A DNA stretch of 9,424 bases from Halonatronomonas sp051745085 (GTDB taxonomy: Bacteria > Bacillota > Halanaerobiia > Halanaerobiales > Halarsenatibacteraceae). A program made the translations under genes and the position numbers. Location: contig JBNJDR010000064.1 of assembly GCA_051745085.1 (NCBI GenBank), positions 1 through 9,424 of the forward strand, given 5' to 3'. Below the pieces are notes generated by a model. That model did not search any database and was not told the origin of the DNA. It saw only the letters and a program-made list of their open reading frames with translations. Below, piece by piece: positions 7,235-9,424 of the stretch; the stretch's first letter is position 1, and every line of letters starts with the position of its first letter.

Positions 7235-9370
7235 ATGCGAATGAAAAGTGATGACAGGCAGAGAAGTAATGTTGATGAACTGCGGAAAAAGGCTGAAAAG
7301 ATTCTGCAAAAAAAAGATGCTGCTCAAGCAAAAGACCTGGAAACTACGTCATCCGAAGACTTATATCAGATTCTTCATGAACTGCAGGTACATCAGATAG
7401 AGCTTGAGTTACAGAATGAGGAACTGCGCCAGGCTCAGTCGGAACTGGAGGCTGCCCGGGCCCGTTATTACGATTTATACGACCTGGCACCTGTAGGTTA
7501 CTGTACCCTTTCCCGAGAGAATCTGATTCTCAATGCCAATCTTGCTGCTGCTAACCTATTGGGGATGACACGTGAGGAGCTTATTAAAAAGCCGATTTCC
7601 CGGTTTATAATTTCTGAAGATCAGGATAAATACTATTTCTTTCGAAAGCAGCTTTATAAAACTGAACAGCCGCAGGAGAGTGAACTACGGATGGCGGGTG
7701 CGGACGGTAATCCTTTCTGGGTCTGGCTTCATGCCACTACTGTTCAGGATGACGAGGGTGCTCCTATATGCCGCATTGTGCTGATTGATATCACCGAGCG
7801 CATACAGGCTGAGAAAGATCTACAACAGCGGGAAAAGAGGCAGAGGTTGGCTGTAGAAATAGCTTCCGATTTCCTGAATAAACCTATAAACCAGATGGAT
7901 AGCACCATAGATGATACCCTGGCTAAGATCGGAAAAAATATGCAGGCAGATAGAAGCTATATATATGAATCCTCAAGTGATGATCAGATCATGGACTGCA
8001 CATATACCTGGCGTGATAGCGAGATAAGAGACCAGGTAGATCATAAATCGAACAAACCTGTTGAAGTTTCGACCTGGATATATGGACAAATTCTCAACCA
8101 GAAACCTGTTTCAATTTCGAACGTTGATGATCTTCCTGTAAAAGCGGTTAATGACAGAAAAGAATTTAAAAGACAATCTGTTAAGTCAATACTATGGGCC
8201 CCCATGATTGTTGAAAAATACGTCATAGGATTTTTGGGGATCGATTGTGTTCAGTCTGAAAAAATATGGAATGATAATGATATTATGACTATGCAGTTAG
8301 CGGCAAGTATCGTCGCCAGTGCCCTTAAGAGGGTCAGAACAGAAAAGAAACTGATCCATCAAACGTTCCATGATCAACTAACAGGTCTATACAATCGAAC
8401 TTTTTTTGAAGAAGAGAGCAAACGCCTTAATGTAAAAAGACAACTCCCTATCGGTCTTATAATAGCTGATGTTAACGGTTTAAAACTGATTAACGATACT
8501 TTTGGTCATGATAAGGGTGATGAGCTTCTTAAGAGAGTTGCCCGAATTTTCCAGGAAACCTGCCGGAAAGAAGATATTATTACCCGCTGGGGTGGTGATG
8601 AGTTTTTAATCCTTCTACCGCAAACCGGAGAGGAGGAAATCCAAGAAATTTGCGATAGGATACGAAATAATTGTTGTAAAGATAAAGATTTTACAACACC
8701 TATTTCAATTGCTTTAGGATATGCAGTAAAAGAAAATCTTGATGACGATCTCTATGCTTGTATCGATGAAGCTGATGAAATGATGTATAAAAACAAGCTG
8801 GTAGAAAGCCGAAGTGTCAAAGGTAACGTTTTAAAAGCTTTACTCAATACACTGAGGTCTAAATGTCATGAGACCGAAGAACATTCCTGGCGTCTACAAA
8901 AAATGTCGCGAAAGCTGGGTGAGAAGATTGGCCTTCCATCTTCCGAACTGGACAAGCTGTTCCTTTTGGTTACTATGCATGATATAGGTAAGACCAGTAT
9001 TTCAACAGAAATACTGGTCAAGAAAGGTGAGTTAACCGAAGAAGAGTTAAAGATTATTAAAAAACATCCAGAGCGAGGATATCAAATCGCCTCGTCTACA
9101 GATGAATTTGCTCATGTCGCAAATGAAATCCTTCATCATCATGAATACTGGGATGGCACTGGTTATCCTGATGGACTTAAAGGCGAAGAGATACCCCTTT
9201 TGTCCAGGATAGCAGCGATTGTAGATGCTTATGACGCAATCACGAATAATCGATCGTATAATGATCCTAGATCTCATCAAGAAGCAATCGCCGAATTAAA
9301 ACGGTGTGCAGGTAAACAGTTTGATCCAGAATTGGTAGAAGTTTTTGTAGATATTTATGGAGAAGATTAA
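7235..9370 (+). CDS. PAS-GAF-GGDEF-HD-GYP cyclic di-GMP synthase/phosphodiesterase
   Basis: A 711-residue, probably soluble signalling enzyme with no membrane segment. An N-terminal helix (about 10-78) ends in the family signature HELQVHQIELELQNEEL, followed by PAS (about 78-190, DLYDLAPVGY), GAF (about 203-366), GGDEF (about 372-526) and HD-GYP (about 534-708). The GGDEF domain has DQLTGLYNR, DVNGLKLINDTFGHDKGDEL and an intact GGDEF (453-457). RKED (444-447) lies exactly five residues before it, matching the product-inhibition I-site RxxD. HD-GYP has HDIGK (582-586), HHHEYWDGTGYP (634-645), GLKGEEIP and DAYDAIT. The expected reactions are two GTP to cyclic di-GMP, and its hydrolysis to pGpG or GMP. 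PAS and GAF probably sense a ligand and set the balance; which activity dominates cannot be seen. The ATG at 7235 is preferred over 7241 on ribosome-binding-site spacing; the longer frame from 7178 overlaps the upstream gene and lacks such a site. It is probably cotranscribed with the CheB/CheR hybrid. Confidence 0.93.
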   Translation: MRMKSDDRQRSNVDELRKKAEKILQKKDAAQAKDLETTSSEDLYQILHELQVHQIELELQNEELRQAQSELEAARARYYDLYDLAPVGYCTLSRENLILNANLAAANLLGMTREELIKKPISRFIISEDQDKYYFFRKQLYKTEQPQESELRMAGADGNPFWVWLHATTVQDDEGAPICRIVLIDITERIQAEKDLQQREKRQRLAVEIASDFLNKPINQMDSTIDDTLAKIGKNMQADRSYIYESSSDDQIMDCTYTWRDSEIRDQVDHKSNKPVEVSTWIYGQILNQKPVSISNVDDLPVKAVNDRKEFKRQSVKSILWAPMIVEKYVIGFLGIDCVQSEKIWNDNDIMTMQLAASIVASALKRVRTEKKLIHQTFHDQLTGLYNRTFFEEESKRLNVKRQLPIGLIIADVNGLKLINDTFGHDKGDELLKRVARIFQETCRKEDIITRWGGDEFLILLPQTGEEEIQEICDRIRNNCCKDKDFTTPISIALGYAVKENLDDDLYACIDEADEMMYKNKLVESRSVKGNVLKALLNTLRSKCHETEEHSWRLQKMSRKLGEKIGLPSSELDKLFLLVTMHDIGKTSISTEILVKKGELTEEELKIIKKHPERGYQIASSTDEFAHVANEILHHHEYWDGTGYPDGLKGEEIPLLSRIAAIVDAYDAITNNRSYNDPRSHQEAIAELKRCAGKQFDPELVEVFVDIYGED

Positions 9371-9411
9371 AATCCCTCCGCCGCAAGTTCAAACTTCTCT
9401 TCGAATTTGTT

Positions 9412-9424
9412 AGGGGGCTATATG
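9412..9424 (+). promoter_or_regulatory. Probable ribosome binding site and start codon of a further gene
   Basis: AGGGGG (9412-9417) is followed four bases later by an ATG at the very last three bases. The 51-base gap after the preceding stop has no clear hairpin plus T tract, so a third gene of the same operon may start here. Nothing of its product is visible. Confidence 0.45.

Noticed and set aside
9373..9417. CCCT ... AGGG pairing as a terminator after the last gene
   Set aside because: The arms are four to five bases with a loop of about 30 bases and no following T run; the G run is better read as a ribosome binding site.

Overview
This window looks like chromosomal DNA from a low-GC member of the Bacillota, quite possibly an anaerobe. 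The evidence is AT-rich intergenic DNA, strong AGGAGG-type ribosome binding sites, sigma-A-like promoters with TATAAT boxes, and a fructose-bisphosphate aldolase of the staphylococcal class I type. The taxon is inferred from these traits; no rRNA or other definitive marker is present. Five protein genes are visible. The first is cut by the left edge, and a sixth may begin at the last three bases.

Left part, + strand (1-3103): the C-terminal portion of a SoxB-like member of the 5'-nucleotidase metallophosphoesterase family is followed after 74 bases by an SLC13-type permease. The permease carries two RCK_C (TrkA_C) domains inserted between its membrane halves. The two genes are probably cotranscribed, and together they suggest handling of an oxyanion (sulfur oxyanion or phosphate ester); the substrate is not shown by the sequence.

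Middle part, - strand (3123-4186): a self-contained unit for a class I fructose-bisphosphate aldolase, with its own -35/-10 promoter, ribosome binding site and rho-independent terminator. It converges on the permease and diverges from the genes to its right.

Right part, + strand (4249-9370): a two-gene signalling operon driven by a likely extended -10 promoter with a leader of about 190 bases. The first protein (914 aa) is a CheB methylesterase - CheR methyltransferase - long heptad coiled coil - PAS fusion. The second (711 aa) begins 16 bases after the first stops and is a PAS - GAF - GGDEF - HD-GYP protein with all the signature residues for making and degrading cyclic di-GMP. Each protein therefore combines two opposing enzymes (methyl addition and removal; c-di-GMP synthesis and hydrolysis) with sensory and coiled-coil modules. 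No receptor, CheA kinase or response regulator gene is in the window. The base composition of this operon, especially its first gene, is clearly richer in G+C than the left half. The most notable feature of the window is this paired writer/eraser operon, followed by the SoxB-like/SLC13-RCK pair.
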